Assembly: GCA_018607905.1 (NCBI GenBank)
Contig: JABBAP010000066.1
Span: 1 to 50,067 of the forward strand
From: Paracoccaceae bacterium
GTDB taxonomy: Bacteria; Pseudomonadota; Alphaproteobacteria; Rhodobacterales; Rhodobacteraceae
DNA: 50,067 bases
Direction of reading: 5' to 3'
Positions 8,738 through 16,091 of the stretch are shown here, piece after piece. The first letter of the stretch is position 1. Every line of letters begins with the position of its first letter. Both the position numbers and the translations under genes were made by a program. The notes under the pieces were generated by a model, which saw nothing but the letters and a program-made list of their open reading frames with translations, ran no database searches and had not been told where the DNA came from.

Positions 8738-9292
8738 ATGACTGGATGGAGCAGACGTGCGTTTTTGGCGAGTGCAACGGCAGGCGGATTGAGCGCTTGT
8801 GCGGGCGGTACAAATAGCAGAGCGCGATTTACAATTGATGATAAAGTTTCAAGCGCAGTGCAACAGATGCATTCCGAATTGCCGTTCACGCGCGGTTTGA
8901 TGGATTCAGCGGCGGGTGTTTTGGTCGTACCGACAGTCACCAAGGCAGGCCTGATCATCGGCGGGTCATATGGTGAGGGATCGCTATTGATTGGCGAAGC
9001 ACCCGTTGATTATTATTCCGTTGCAGCGGCAAGTTACGGTTTGCAGGCTGGCGGGCAGCAATATTCATCTGCGTTGTTCTTTATGGACAGCGAGCATTTG
9101 CAGAAATTCCGTGCGCGCGCAGGTTGGACATTGGGTGCAGACCTTGAATTTACCGTTTTGGATGATGCCAAAGCAGCTGGGATCGACAACAACACAATTG
9201 ACGAAGCTGTTTATGCGGTTGTTTTCAACCAAGCTGGCATTTTGATCGGCATTTCGGTTGAAGGGTCCAAATACACACGGATCATTCGCTAA
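8738..9292 (+). CDS. SYLF (Ysc84-like) lipid-binding domain lipoprotein with Tat signal
   Basis: The 184-residue product begins with a twin-arginine motif (SRRAFLA, residues 5-11) and a lipobox (LSAC, Cys21), so it should be exported folded by Tat and then lipidated. The rest is one SYLF domain: the central LVVPTVTKAGLIIGGSYGEG and the end VFNQAGILIGISVEGSKYT are diagnostic. SYLF domains bind phosphoinositides or other lipids in eukaryotes; bacterial members are envelope proteins of unclear role. The ATG at 8738 follows a good ribosome binding site (CAGGAG). It is a single gene, divergent from the racemase pair (185-base gap) and convergent with the solute-binding protein. Confidence 0.88.
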   Translation: MTGWSRRAFLASATAGGLSACAGGTNSRARFTIDDKVSSAVQQMHSELPFTRGLMDSAAGVLVVPTVTKAGLIIGGSYGEGSLLIGEAPVDYYSVAAASYGLQAGGQQYSSALFFMDSEHLQKFRARAGWTLGADLEFTVLDDAKAAGIDNNTIDEAVYAVVFNQAGILIGISVEGSKYTRIIR

Positions 9293-9352
9293 CACTGATC
9301 TGGTTATCGAGAACACGGTAAAGGTCTTTGAAGGTGATCCCTTTAAGGGCCT

Positions 9353-11167
9353 TTATTCTTCGTACCACCAAACATCTGGCAAAAAGCCCGACCAATCGCC
9401 GTAGGTTGGGATTGTGTCTGGGTATCTTAGCCGTGCGTCATGGGCGACGTTGCTGATATCGGAGTGCCAGATCGGGATGACGTAACGCCCCGCGGTTAGA
9501 ACGCGGTCAAGCGCGCGAACGGTGGATTGAAAGGTTTGCGTGTCGCGGGTTTCCAGCATTTGCGCAATCAATCCTTCGGCGGCACGGCTGCTGATACCCA
9601 TGTAGTTGCGCGTACCCGGCGCCGTGACCCCTGCACTGCCCCAATAGAGCAATTGTTCGTTGCCCGGGGATAGCGACATGTAGCGCGTGTAATGTGCCAT
9701 CTCAAAATCGTAGGTCTTCATCCTTTCACGGTGCTGAACAGAATCCGCGAGTTTGATACTGGCCTGAATGCCGAGCCGTTTGAGCGCATCAATGTAGATA
9801 TTCATGATCGCTTCGTTTTCGGTGGCTGTGTTTTTGAGCAGGATTTCAAAAGCGAATGGATCGCCGTTTACGTTTTGCAAAACACCGTCCTTGATTGCCC
9901 AACCCGCAGATTCGAGCAGCTTACGGGCCTTGCGCAAGTTTTTACGATTGCGGGATGTACCATCAGATTGCGGGAGCGCGTAGCCGTCCAGAACGCCCTC
10001 GGTAAGGTCCTTTGAATAGGGTGCCAAGGCTTGGGCTACTGCGCCGACCGCAGGCCCGTCTTGCATAGACAGCACGGAGTTGGAGAAGTAGCTGGTGATG
10101 CGGGGCAATGTGCCCCCGTTGAGCGTTTGGTTGATGAATTCAAAGTTGAACGCATGGATCAGCGCGTCGCGCACGCGGATGTCGGCGAATTTGGGATTGC
10201 GCGCGTTCATCACAAAACCCGTCATGCCAGAGGGACGTTTGTGGGGGATTTCGGACTGCACCATGCGCCCATCGGCAATGGCAGGGAAATTGTAATTATT
10301 AAGCCAGCGTTGCGCGTTGTTTTCGCGAAAGATCGAAACGGTGCCTGCTTTGAAGGCCTCGAAGATCACGGCGTTGTCGATGTAGTAATCGTATTTGATG
10401 GTGTCAAAGTTATCAAAACCCGCCTTGAGGCCAAGGTTTTTGCCCCAGTAATCAGGATTGCGTTTGAAGGAAATGAAACGGCCAGCTTCATATTTGTCGA
10501 TCAGATAGGGCCCCGAACCCGTAATTTCATCTAGCGAGCTGTCTTCAAAGGCGCGCCCCTCCCAATCTGCTTTGCGCAGGATTGGCCGCAGGCCGAGGAT
10601 AAGGGGCAATTCGCGATCTTTGGTGTTAAATGTGAAGGTAACCGAGCGCGGCCCCGTTTGTTCGGCTTTGGCGATTTTTTTCCACGAAAAGCTGTAGCGC
10701 GGGTGACCTTTGGTTCCCAAAGTCTCAAACGACCACAAAACGTCCTCGACTGTGACAGGGTCGCCGTTTGAAAACTTGGCCTCTTCGCGCAGGGTGAAGG
10801 TAACAAAACTGCGCGCGTCGTCAGTTTCAACTCTTTCAGCCAAAAGGCCATAAAGGGAAAAGCTCTCGTCATAGCTGCGCCCCATCAAGGATTCGACCAC
10901 ATGCGTGCGGATTCCGTAAGGAGCTGTCCCCTTCAGAATGTAAGGATTGAGCGAATCGTAACTGCCCGATTCGGATAAAGTGATGGTTCCACCCTTTGGA
11001 GCGGCCGGATTTGCGTAAGGAAGGGATATGAACCCCTTTGGGAGGGCTGGTTCACCGTACATTGCAAGGCCATGCTGTGGCGACGATAAGGCGAATTGTG
11101 GTAGAAGAATGCCGATTATTGCCAGCGCGGAAACAATGATAGATGCCTTACGGATTGTACGTGTCAT
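9353..11167 (-). CDS. Peptide-type ABC transporter substrate-binding protein (YejA-like, SBP family 5)
   Basis: A 604-residue periplasmic binding protein with an N-terminal signal peptide (RTIRKASIIVSALAIIGILL, cleavage near FALSSP). The SBP_bac_5 pattern is clear: GEPALPKGFISLPYANPAAPKGG, the DSLNPYILKG opening, the FTLREEAKFSNGDPVTVEDVLWSFETL block, and TGSGPYLIDKYEAGRFISFKRNPDYWGKNL. The latter stretches are typical of the YejA subgroup, which binds oligopeptides. The frame is open to 11260, but the ATG at 11167 gives a proper signal peptide. No permease or ATPase genes (yejBEF) are next to it, so it is an orphan binding protein here. Confidence 0.88.
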   Translation of the reverse strand: MTRTIRKASIIVSALAIIGILLPQFALSSPQHGLAMYGEPALPKGFISLPYANPAAPKGGTITLSESGSYDSLNPYILKGTAPYGIRTHVVESLMGRSYDESFSLYGLLAERVETDDARSFVTFTLREEAKFSNGDPVTVEDVLWSFETLGTKGHPRYSFSWKKIAKAEQTGPRSVTFTFNTKDRELPLILGLRPILRKADWEGRAFEDSSLDEITGSGPYLIDKYEAGRFISFKRNPDYWGKNLGLKAGFDNFDTIKYDYYIDNAVIFEAFKAGTVSIFRENNAQRWLNNYNFPAIADGRMVQSEIPHKRPSGMTGFVMNARNPKFADIRVRDALIHAFNFEFINQTLNGGTLPRITSYFSNSVLSMQDGPAVGAVAQALAPYSKDLTEGVLDGYALPQSDGTSRNRKNLRKARKLLESAGWAIKDGVLQNVNGDPFAFEILLKNTATENEAIMNIYIDALKRLGIQASIKLADSVQHRERMKTYDFEMAHYTRYMSLSPGNEQLLYWGSAGVTAPGTRNYMGISSRAAEGLIAQMLETRDTQTFQSTVRALDRVLTAGRYVIPIWHSDISNVAHDARLRYPDTIPTYGDWSGFLPDVWWYEE

Positions 11168-11244
11168 CGGTGCAACAATAGCCTCGTGTTTTGGTGTTTT
11201 TCTATATGTATCAAGCCTGTCTGGGAAATACTTCATTTTTTTAC

Positions 11245-11273
11245 TTGGCGTGTGGAGCACTAAATTGTATAAC
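11245..11273 (+). promoter_or_regulatory. Candidate sigma-70 promoter of a small RNA
   Basis: TTGGCG (11245-11250) and TATAAC (11268-11273) are separated by exactly 17 bases, close to consensus for the housekeeping sigma factor. The predicted start is near 11280. No protein gene begins downstream before a terminator at 11329, so the transcript would be short. Confidence 0.5.
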
Positions 11274-11279
11274 TACTTC

Positions 11280-11356
11280 ACTGCTCGATAGGTTTCTTGC
11301 CTGTATGAAACCTGCCTCAATAACTTAGCGCCCTCCTTGCGAGGGCGTTTTTTTTT
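11280..11356 (+). ncRNA. Candidate small RNA, about 75 nt, two hairpins
   Basis: Between a good promoter and an intrinsic terminator lies a stretch with no convincing reading frame. Hairpin 1 pairs AGGTTTC (11290-11296) with GAAACCT (11307-11313) around a ten-base loop (TTGCCTGTAT). An unpaired linker follows (11314-11328), then hairpin 2, the terminator, with nine T. This layout (structured 5' part, single-stranded linker, GC-rich terminator with long U tail) is typical of Hfq-dependent trans-acting sRNAs. The CCCTCC in hairpin 2 could pair with ribosome binding sites if opened. I do not recognise an Rfam family. It sits divergent from the YejA-like gene and 100 bases before arsC. Confidence 0.45.
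11329..11356 (+). terminator. Rho-independent terminator
   Basis: CGCCCTC (11329-11335) pairs with GAGGGCG (11341-11347) around the loop CTTGC and is followed by nine T (11348-11356). No plus-strand protein gene precedes it for two kilobases, which is why a short RNA gene is proposed here. Confidence 0.85.
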
Positions 11357-11455
11357 GGCCTGTGTTTTGATGAGGTCTTGGCGCTGTTACGCCTTTGGCC
11401 TTATTACATTGGTTAATGCGGAGTAAATCCGTCAAAAACAGGGTTCTAGGTTCAG

Positions 11456-11938
11456 ATGAACATCTTAGTTTTATGCACAGGCAATTCTGCACGCTCCATT
11501 TTGCTCGAATCGATTCTGTCCCATTGTAGCGATGGGCGGATTTGCGCGTATTCGGCAGGATCAAAACCTGCTGGTCGGGTAAATCCTGCTGCTTTGGCAC
11601 AGCTTGCAGCGGTTGGATTGCCAGATTCGGGGTACAGATCGAAAACCTGGGATGAATTTGCAACGCTTGATGCGCCTGTCATGGATTTGGTGGTCACGGT
11701 CTGTGGAAATGCGCGGGATGAAACCTGCCCGGTTTGGCTTGGTGCACCTTTAAGCGCCCATTGGGGTGTAGATGACCCCGCAGATGTGACTGCCCCACCA
11801 GATGCGGTTCGCGCGGCGTTTTCAGAGGCTTACACGCGGTTGCGAAAGTACGCCGATGCTTTTATGGCGGAACCTATAGAAGACATGGATCGTGACGCGT
11901 TGATCGCACATCTGCGAAAAATTGAAGGACTGAACTGA
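11456..11938 (+). CDS. arsC: Arsenate reductase, low-molecular-weight phosphatase (thioredoxin-type) family
   Basis: The 160-residue protein opens with the phosphate-binding loop C-x5-R (CTGNSARS, Cys7 to Arg13) of low-molecular-weight tyrosine phosphatases. It also has Cys83 and Cys91 (VCGNARDETCP), corresponding to the redox relay cysteines of thioredoxin-linked arsenate reductases, plus the W-x3-DP segment (HWGVDDPAD). It reduces arsenate to arsenite in the cytoplasm. Its stop codon overlaps the start of the aquaporin gene by one base (TGATG). No arsR-like repressor gene or ArsR operator that I can recognise is adjacent. Confidence 0.9.
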   Translation: MNILVLCTGNSARSILLESILSHCSDGRICAYSAGSKPAGRVNPAALAQLAAVGLPDSGYRSKTWDEFATLDAPVMDLVVTVCGNARDETCPVWLGAPLSAHWGVDDPADVTAPPDAVRAAFSEAYTRLRKYADAFMAEPIEDMDRDALIAHLRKIEGLN

Positions 11939-12591
11939 TGCAAAGATTACTGGCTGAGGGATTGGGAACCGCATTTTTACTGGCGACGGTGATCGGTTCT
12001 GGCATTATGGGCGAGACATTGGCGGATGGGAACACCGCGATTGCGCTGTTGGGTAATACAATTGCGACGGGCGCGATCTTGACTGTGTTGATCACGATCT
12101 TCGGACCAATTTCTGGCGCGCATTTTAACCCAGTCGTGACGATGGCGTTCTGGTTGCGACGCGAGATTTCGCTGCACGAGGCCGCTGGATTTGTTGCAGT
12201 GCAGGTTACCGGTGGCATTTTGGGTGTTTGGGCGGCGCATTATATGTTCGCAGATGAGATTATGCAGGTGTCGATGAAAATGCGTGCTGGGCCGTCGCAG
12301 GGATTTTCAGAGCTGGTCGCGACATTCGGGCTGTTGATCGTGATCTTTGGCGGGGTGAAACACAAACCAGAGGCTGTTGCAACGGTGGTTGGGTTGTACA
12401 TCACGGCCGCCTATTGGTTCACCGCGTCCACCAGTTTTGCGAACCCTGCGGTAACAATCGCACGGATGATGAGCGATACATTTGCTGGGATTACGCCCGC
12501 AAGTGCGCCGTTGTTTATTGCCATGCAAATTGTTGGGGCTTTGTTGGCCGTTGGCGCGGCGAAGGTTTTGTTCCCTTCAGACAAAACATAG
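11938..12591 (+). CDS. aqpS: MIP/aquaporin family channel, probable arsenite exit channel
   Basis: The 217-residue membrane protein has six hydrophobic segments and the two half-helix loops of aquaglyceroporins: GAHFNPVVT (residues 61-68, NPV instead of NPA) and FANPAVTIAR (168-176, NPA, with the conserved Arg176). Its coupling to arsC matches the ars operons of Sinorhizobium meliloti, where the channel AqpS lets arsenite made by ArsC leave the cell down its gradient, replacing an ArsB pump. The role is inferred from this context; the channel could also pass glycerol or other small neutral solutes. Confidence 0.82.
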   Translation: MQRLLAEGLGTAFLLATVIGSGIMGETLADGNTAIALLGNTIATGAILTVLITIFGPISGAHFNPVVTMAFWLRREISLHEAAGFVAVQVTGGILGVWAAHYMFADEIMQVSMKMRAGPSQGFSELVATFGLLIVIFGGVKHKPEAVATVVGLYITAAYWFTASTSFANPAVTIARMMSDTFAGITPASAPLFIAMQIVGALLAVGAAKVLFPSDKT

Positions 12592-12609
12592 GCTGAAAAG
12601 GCAGGTCGC

Positions 12610-14115
12610 GTGACGGAGTTAGCGGTATTTGACCAAGGTTGCGGGGCACCCTGCCCTGATCCGTTTAATCTGGCGGCTTATGTTTTGGCTTCGGGTACGG
12701 ATGATGCCGTTGCGTTAGAGGTGTTTAGTGAAACGGTTGAACGCTGGCGGTATGCGGATTTGCGTGATGCGGTTTGGCGTACGGCGGGTGGGTTGCTGGA
12801 TCTGGGGTTAAAGGACGGAGATCGGCTGTTGCTGCGGGTTGGCAATGATCCCGCGTTTCCTGTGTTGTTTCTGGCGGCGGTGGCCGTGGGTGTTGTCCCT
12901 GTCCCGACCTCTGCGTTGCTAACCGAGCCAGAGGTGCGCCGCATTGTTGCAGAGTTGCGCCCCGCGATGGTGGCGTTTGCGGGTGGGCTGAACCCCCTTG
13001 CGGATTTGGGCGTTCCAACGCTGGATGCAAAAGGTGTGGCGCAGTTGCGGTCAGCCGAGCCTGCACAACCCGTGATGGGCTCGCCTGATCGGTTGGCATA
13101 CATGATTTATACCTCTGGCACGTCGGGCCAACCCCGTGCCGTGATGCATGCACACCGCGCCGTTTGGGCGCGACGTATGATGTGGGATGGCTGGTATGGC
13201 CTGCGGCCAGATGATCGTATGTTGCACGCAGGTGCGTTCAACTGGACGTATACGCTTGGCACGGGATTGATGGATCCCTGGGCCATTGGCGCCACGGCGA
13301 TGGTTTACACGGGGCCGCCTGATCGACACGTTTGGGGTAAATTGGTACGCGATCATAGCGCGACAATATTTGCAGCGGCACCAGGGGTTTACCGCCAGAT
13401 TGTCGAAGCAGGCGCAGATGGATTTGAAAATCTGCGCCATGGCTTAAGTGCCGGTGAAAAGATGCCAGCGGTCGTGATGGATGCGTGGCAGGCGCAAACT
13501 GGCAAGGCCGTGTATGAAGCGTTGGGCATGAGTGAGGTTTCGACCTTTGTGTCATCTTCGCCAATTGTTGCGCCACGTTCAGGCACCGCAGGCAAAGCAC
13601 AGGAAGGGCGCCGTTTGGCCGTGTTGGGGCGCGGCAGGCCTGTTGGCGTTGGTGAAGCAGGCGTGATGGCTGTTTCAAAGGATGATCCCGGACTGATGCT
13701 GGGATATTTTGAACAGCCTGACGAAACCGCCGCAAAGTATCAGGACCAGTGGTTTGTGACGGGGGATACCGTTTCAATGGATGGCGATGGGTATGTTACC
13801 TATCTGGGCCGCGATGACGATATGATGAACGCGGGCGGATATCGGGTGTCACCCATCGAAGTTGAGGCCGCGATGATGCGCTGTGATGGCGTTTTACAGG
13901 CCGCAGCAGCCGAGGTTGAAGTGCGCGAAGGTGTGCGGGTTATTGCTGGGTTTTATGTGGCGAATGCGGATTTAGATGATGGTTTGCGTGAAATTTGCAG
14001 CGAGGCTCTGGCCAAATACAAAACGCCGCGTATGTTTGTGAAAATGGATGCGTTGCCAATGGGCGCTAACAACAAAATACAGCGCAAAGCACTGCGCGAC
14101 TGGACCGAAAAATGA
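12610..14115 (+). CDS. AMP-dependent acyl-CoA synthetase (benzoate-CoA ligase-like)
   Basis: A 501-residue adenylate-forming enzyme. Seen: the phosphate loop YTSGTSGQPRAVMHAH, the motif EALGMSEVSTF, the adenine/ribose motif GDTVSMDGDGYVTYLGRDDDM, and the C-terminal catalytic lysine in KIQRKALRDW. It activates a carboxylic acid with ATP and joins it to CoA. The order and spacing resemble the aromatic/short-chain acid ligases, but the substrate is not evident. The start is GTG at 12610, eight bases after AAAAGG. Its stop overlaps the FrnE-like gene by four bases (ATGA). Confidence 0.85.
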   Translation: MTELAVFDQGCGAPCPDPFNLAAYVLASGTDDAVALEVFSETVERWRYADLRDAVWRTAGGLLDLGLKDGDRLLLRVGNDPAFPVLFLAAVAVGVVPVPTSALLTEPEVRRIVAELRPAMVAFAGGLNPLADLGVPTLDAKGVAQLRSAEPAQPVMGSPDRLAYMIYTSGTSGQPRAVMHAHRAVWARRMMWDGWYGLRPDDRMLHAGAFNWTYTLGTGLMDPWAIGATAMVYTGPPDRHVWGKLVRDHSATIFAAAPGVYRQIVEAGADGFENLRHGLSAGEKMPAVVMDAWQAQTGKAVYEALGMSEVSTFVSSSPIVAPRSGTAGKAQEGRRLAVLGRGRPVGVGEAGVMAVSKDDPGLMLGYFEQPDETAAKYQDQWFVTGDTVSMDGDGYVTYLGRDDDMMNAGGYRVSPIEVEAAMMRCDGVLQAAAAEVEVREGVRVIAGFYVANADLDDGLREICSEALAKYKTPRMFVKMDALPMGANNKIQRKALRDWTEK

Positions 14116-14768
14116 CCCAACTTGATATTATTTCCGACCCAATTTGCCCGTGGTGTTACATCGGCAAAACAAAGTTGGATCGTGCGCTGGAAAAACATCC
14201 AGAACATGATTTGGTGATCGAATGGCATCCATTTCAATTGAACCCAGAAATGCCAGCCGACGGGATGGATCGCCGCGAATATTTGGAAACAAAATTCGGT
14301 GGTAAAGATGCGGCAGTGCAGGTTTATGGAGCAATTGCGCAAGCGGCCGAAGATGCTGGGGTCGAGATCAACTTTGAAGGTATTCAACGCACGCCAAGCA
14401 CGATAAATGCCCATCGTTTGCTTCATTGGGCAGCGTTGGAAGCCAAACAAAACGCTGTGGTGGACCGCCTGTTCAAAGCCTATTTTCGCGAGGGCCAAGA
14501 CATTTCGAACCATGATGTGTTGATCGGAATCGCGTCTCGTGCAGGCATGGACGCAGACGTGACACGTCGGTTATTGGAAAGCGACGCAGATATGCAAGAT
14601 GTACGCGAGCGCGATGCATCTGCGCGTGATCGTGGTGTTTCAGGCGTGCCCTGTTTTATCATCGCCAATCACTACGTCGTGCAAGGTGCCCAAGACACGG
14701 CCATGTGGGAAAAAGTGATCACCGAGCTGTCCGATGCCCATGAAAAAGGTGCAGGCAAAGCGAGATGA
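14112..14768 (+). CDS. DsbA family oxidoreductase (FrnE-like)
   Basis: The 218-residue protein lacks a signal peptide and has a CPWC thioredoxin-type active site at residues 12-15 (ISDPICPWCYIGK), the FQLNPEMP segment, the PSTINAHRL helix, and the GVSGVPCFIIANHYVVQGAQ C-terminal strand-loop with the cis-proline. This is the cytoplasmic FrnE branch of the DsbA superfamily, close to 2-hydroxychromene-2-carboxylate isomerases. It is translationally coupled to the upstream acyl-CoA ligase, which could mean a shared pathway or simple co-expression. Confidence 0.88.
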   Translation: MTQLDIISDPICPWCYIGKTKLDRALEKHPEHDLVIEWHPFQLNPEMPADGMDRREYLETKFGGKDAAVQVYGAIAQAAEDAGVEINFEGIQRTPSTINAHRLLHWAALEAKQNAVVDRLFKAYFREGQDISNHDVLIGIASRAGMDADVTRRLLESDADMQDVRERDASARDRGVSGVPCFIIANHYVVQGAQDTAMWEKVITELSDAHEKGAGKAR

Positions 14769-14825
14769 TTATCGGGCATACTGTCCGATTTGCGCATCAC
14801 AAATACACTGGAATGACGTCCATAA

Positions 14826-14846
14826 TACTGTATGGCAATTACAGTA
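14826..14846. promoter_or_regulatory. Perfect palindrome, candidate operator of the MFS exporter
   Basis: TACTGTA (14826-14832) and TACAGTA (14840-14846) are exact reverse complements separated by seven bases (TGGCAAT). The palindrome lies 25 bases before the TTG start of the exporter gene and next to an AT-rich CATAAT stretch that could be a -10 element. A dimeric repressor of TetR, MarR or GntR type would fit. No such regulator gene is adjacent. Confidence 0.5.
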
Positions 14847-14871
14847 GGTTTATTTTTTAAAGGAACAAGGT

Positions 14872-16074
14872 TTGGGTAAGAAACTCAGCATGTTTGAGTT
14901 CATCGTTTTGATGGCTTTTATGTTCTCACTTATCGCTTATGCGACGGATGCGATGCTGCCGGCGTTTGAGCAAATTGCAGAGGATTTGCAAACGGCGAAC
15001 GTGAGCCGAGTCCAGTTAATAATCGCGACGTTTTTCATGGGAACAGGAATTGGGCAATTGTTGGCTGGCCCGTTGTCAGACACGTTAGGGCGCAAACCCG
15101 TGATCCTTGGCGGTATCGGCATTTTTGTTGCGGCGAGCATTTGGGCCTGGCTGACCAGCTCTATTGAGATGTTGTTGGTTGCGCGATTTGTCCAAGGCTT
15201 AGGGATTTCTGCGCCGCGTACCGTAGGCATGGCAATGGTGCGGGATCAGTATTCAGGACGTCAAATGGCGCGTGTTGTTTCGTTCGCGATGATGTTGTTT
15301 GTGCTGGTTCCCGGCGTTGCACCGCTGTTTGGGCAGTTTTTGATGATCAATTTTGGATGGCGATCGATCTTTCTGTCCTGTGTGGTTCTGGGCGCATTGG
15401 TGAGCCTGTGGCTTTGGACACGACAGGAAGAGACGTTGGGTGTGGAAAAACGCAAGTCGTTTCGCTGGCGTGTGTTGATTGATGGCTGGTACGAAATGCG
15501 CAAATCAAAACGTGCGATGATGTCGATGTTCGTGCTGTGTTTTGCCTATTCCCTGATCTTTGCCTACATCAGCAGTGCGCAGCAAGTGTTTGTCGATTGG
15601 CTGGGCGCTGGGGAGGCGTTCCCTCTCTATTTCGGTGTTATTGCGGTGCTATCAGGCTTTGCTGGCGCGTTAAATGCAGTGCTGGTCGTGCGGCTCGGCA
15701 TGTGGTTGCTAAGTACCGTTGGGATGTTGATCGTCTTTATTTGTTCTATGGGTGTTGGCGGCGCTATTTGGGGCGGGCTCGTCCCAGAACAGATGTTACT
15801 CAGCGTTTTTGTCGGCTGGTCCATCATGATGTTTTTTGTATCTGGTTTGGTGTTCACCAACTTGAATGCGATGGCGATGGAGCCGATGGGACATATAGCA
15901 GGCACCGCAAGCGCACTTATCGGAGCGATTTCGACAATTGGCAGCATGGTTTTGGTGATCCCGATTGGGCAAATGTATAACGGCACGGGGCTGCCGTTGA
16001 TTTTTGGGGTCGGTTTCTGCGCTGGGATGGGATTCTTGTTGAACCAATGGAACCCCCGCGAGGCGGACGGTTAG
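14872..16074 (+). CDS. MFS multidrug exporter, Bcr/CflA family
   Basis: A 400-residue transporter with twelve hydrophobic segments. The DHA1/Bcr-CflA signatures are present: the first helix ends in YATDAMLPAF, the loop 2-3 motif reads GPLSDTLGRKPVILGG, and helices 4-5 hold the RFVQGLGISAPRTVGMAMVRD and LVPGVAPLFGQFLM segments. Members export chloramphenicol, bicyclomycin and related compounds by proton antiport. The start is TTG at 14872, chosen because AGGA (14861-14864) lies seven bases before it; an ATG at 14890 would lose six residues. A perfect palindrome just upstream suggests repression by a ligand-sensing regulator. It is convergent with the Hint-domain gene. Confidence 0.88.
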   Translation: MGKKLSMFEFIVLMAFMFSLIAYATDAMLPAFEQIAEDLQTANVSRVQLIIATFFMGTGIGQLLAGPLSDTLGRKPVILGGIGIFVAASIWAWLTSSIEMLLVARFVQGLGISAPRTVGMAMVRDQYSGRQMARVVSFAMMLFVLVPGVAPLFGQFLMINFGWRSIFLSCVVLGALVSLWLWTRQEETLGVEKRKSFRWRVLIDGWYEMRKSKRAMMSMFVLCFAYSLIFAYISSAQQVFVDWLGAGEAFPLYFGVIAVLSGFAGALNAVLVVRLGMWLLSTVGMLIVFICSMGVGGAIWGGLVPEQMLLSVFVGWSIMMFFVSGLVFTNLNAMAMEPMGHIAGTASALIGAISTIGSMVLVIPIGQMYNGTGLPLIFGVGFCAGMGFLLNQWNPREADG

Positions 16075-16091
16075 ATAATCTGCGCGATCAC

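Noticed and set aside
8614-8817. 67-residue plus-strand frame before the SYLF gene
   Set aside because: It overlaps the SYLF gene in another frame, has no ribosome binding site, and its translation looks random.
9319-9355. AAGG/CCTT-rich repeats between the SYLF gene and the solute-binding protein as a terminator
   Set aside because: Several weak alternative pairings exist but none gives a stable stem with a T-run.
11028-11291. 87-residue plus-strand frame across the proposed small RNA promoter
   Set aside because: It is antisense to the YejA-like gene for half its length, has no ribosome binding site, and shows no protein character.
14826-14846. Reading the exporter palindrome as a LuxR-type quorum-sensing box
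   Set aside because: The spacer between CTG and CAG is eleven, not ten, and no luxR/luxI gene is nearby; it is kept as a generic operator.
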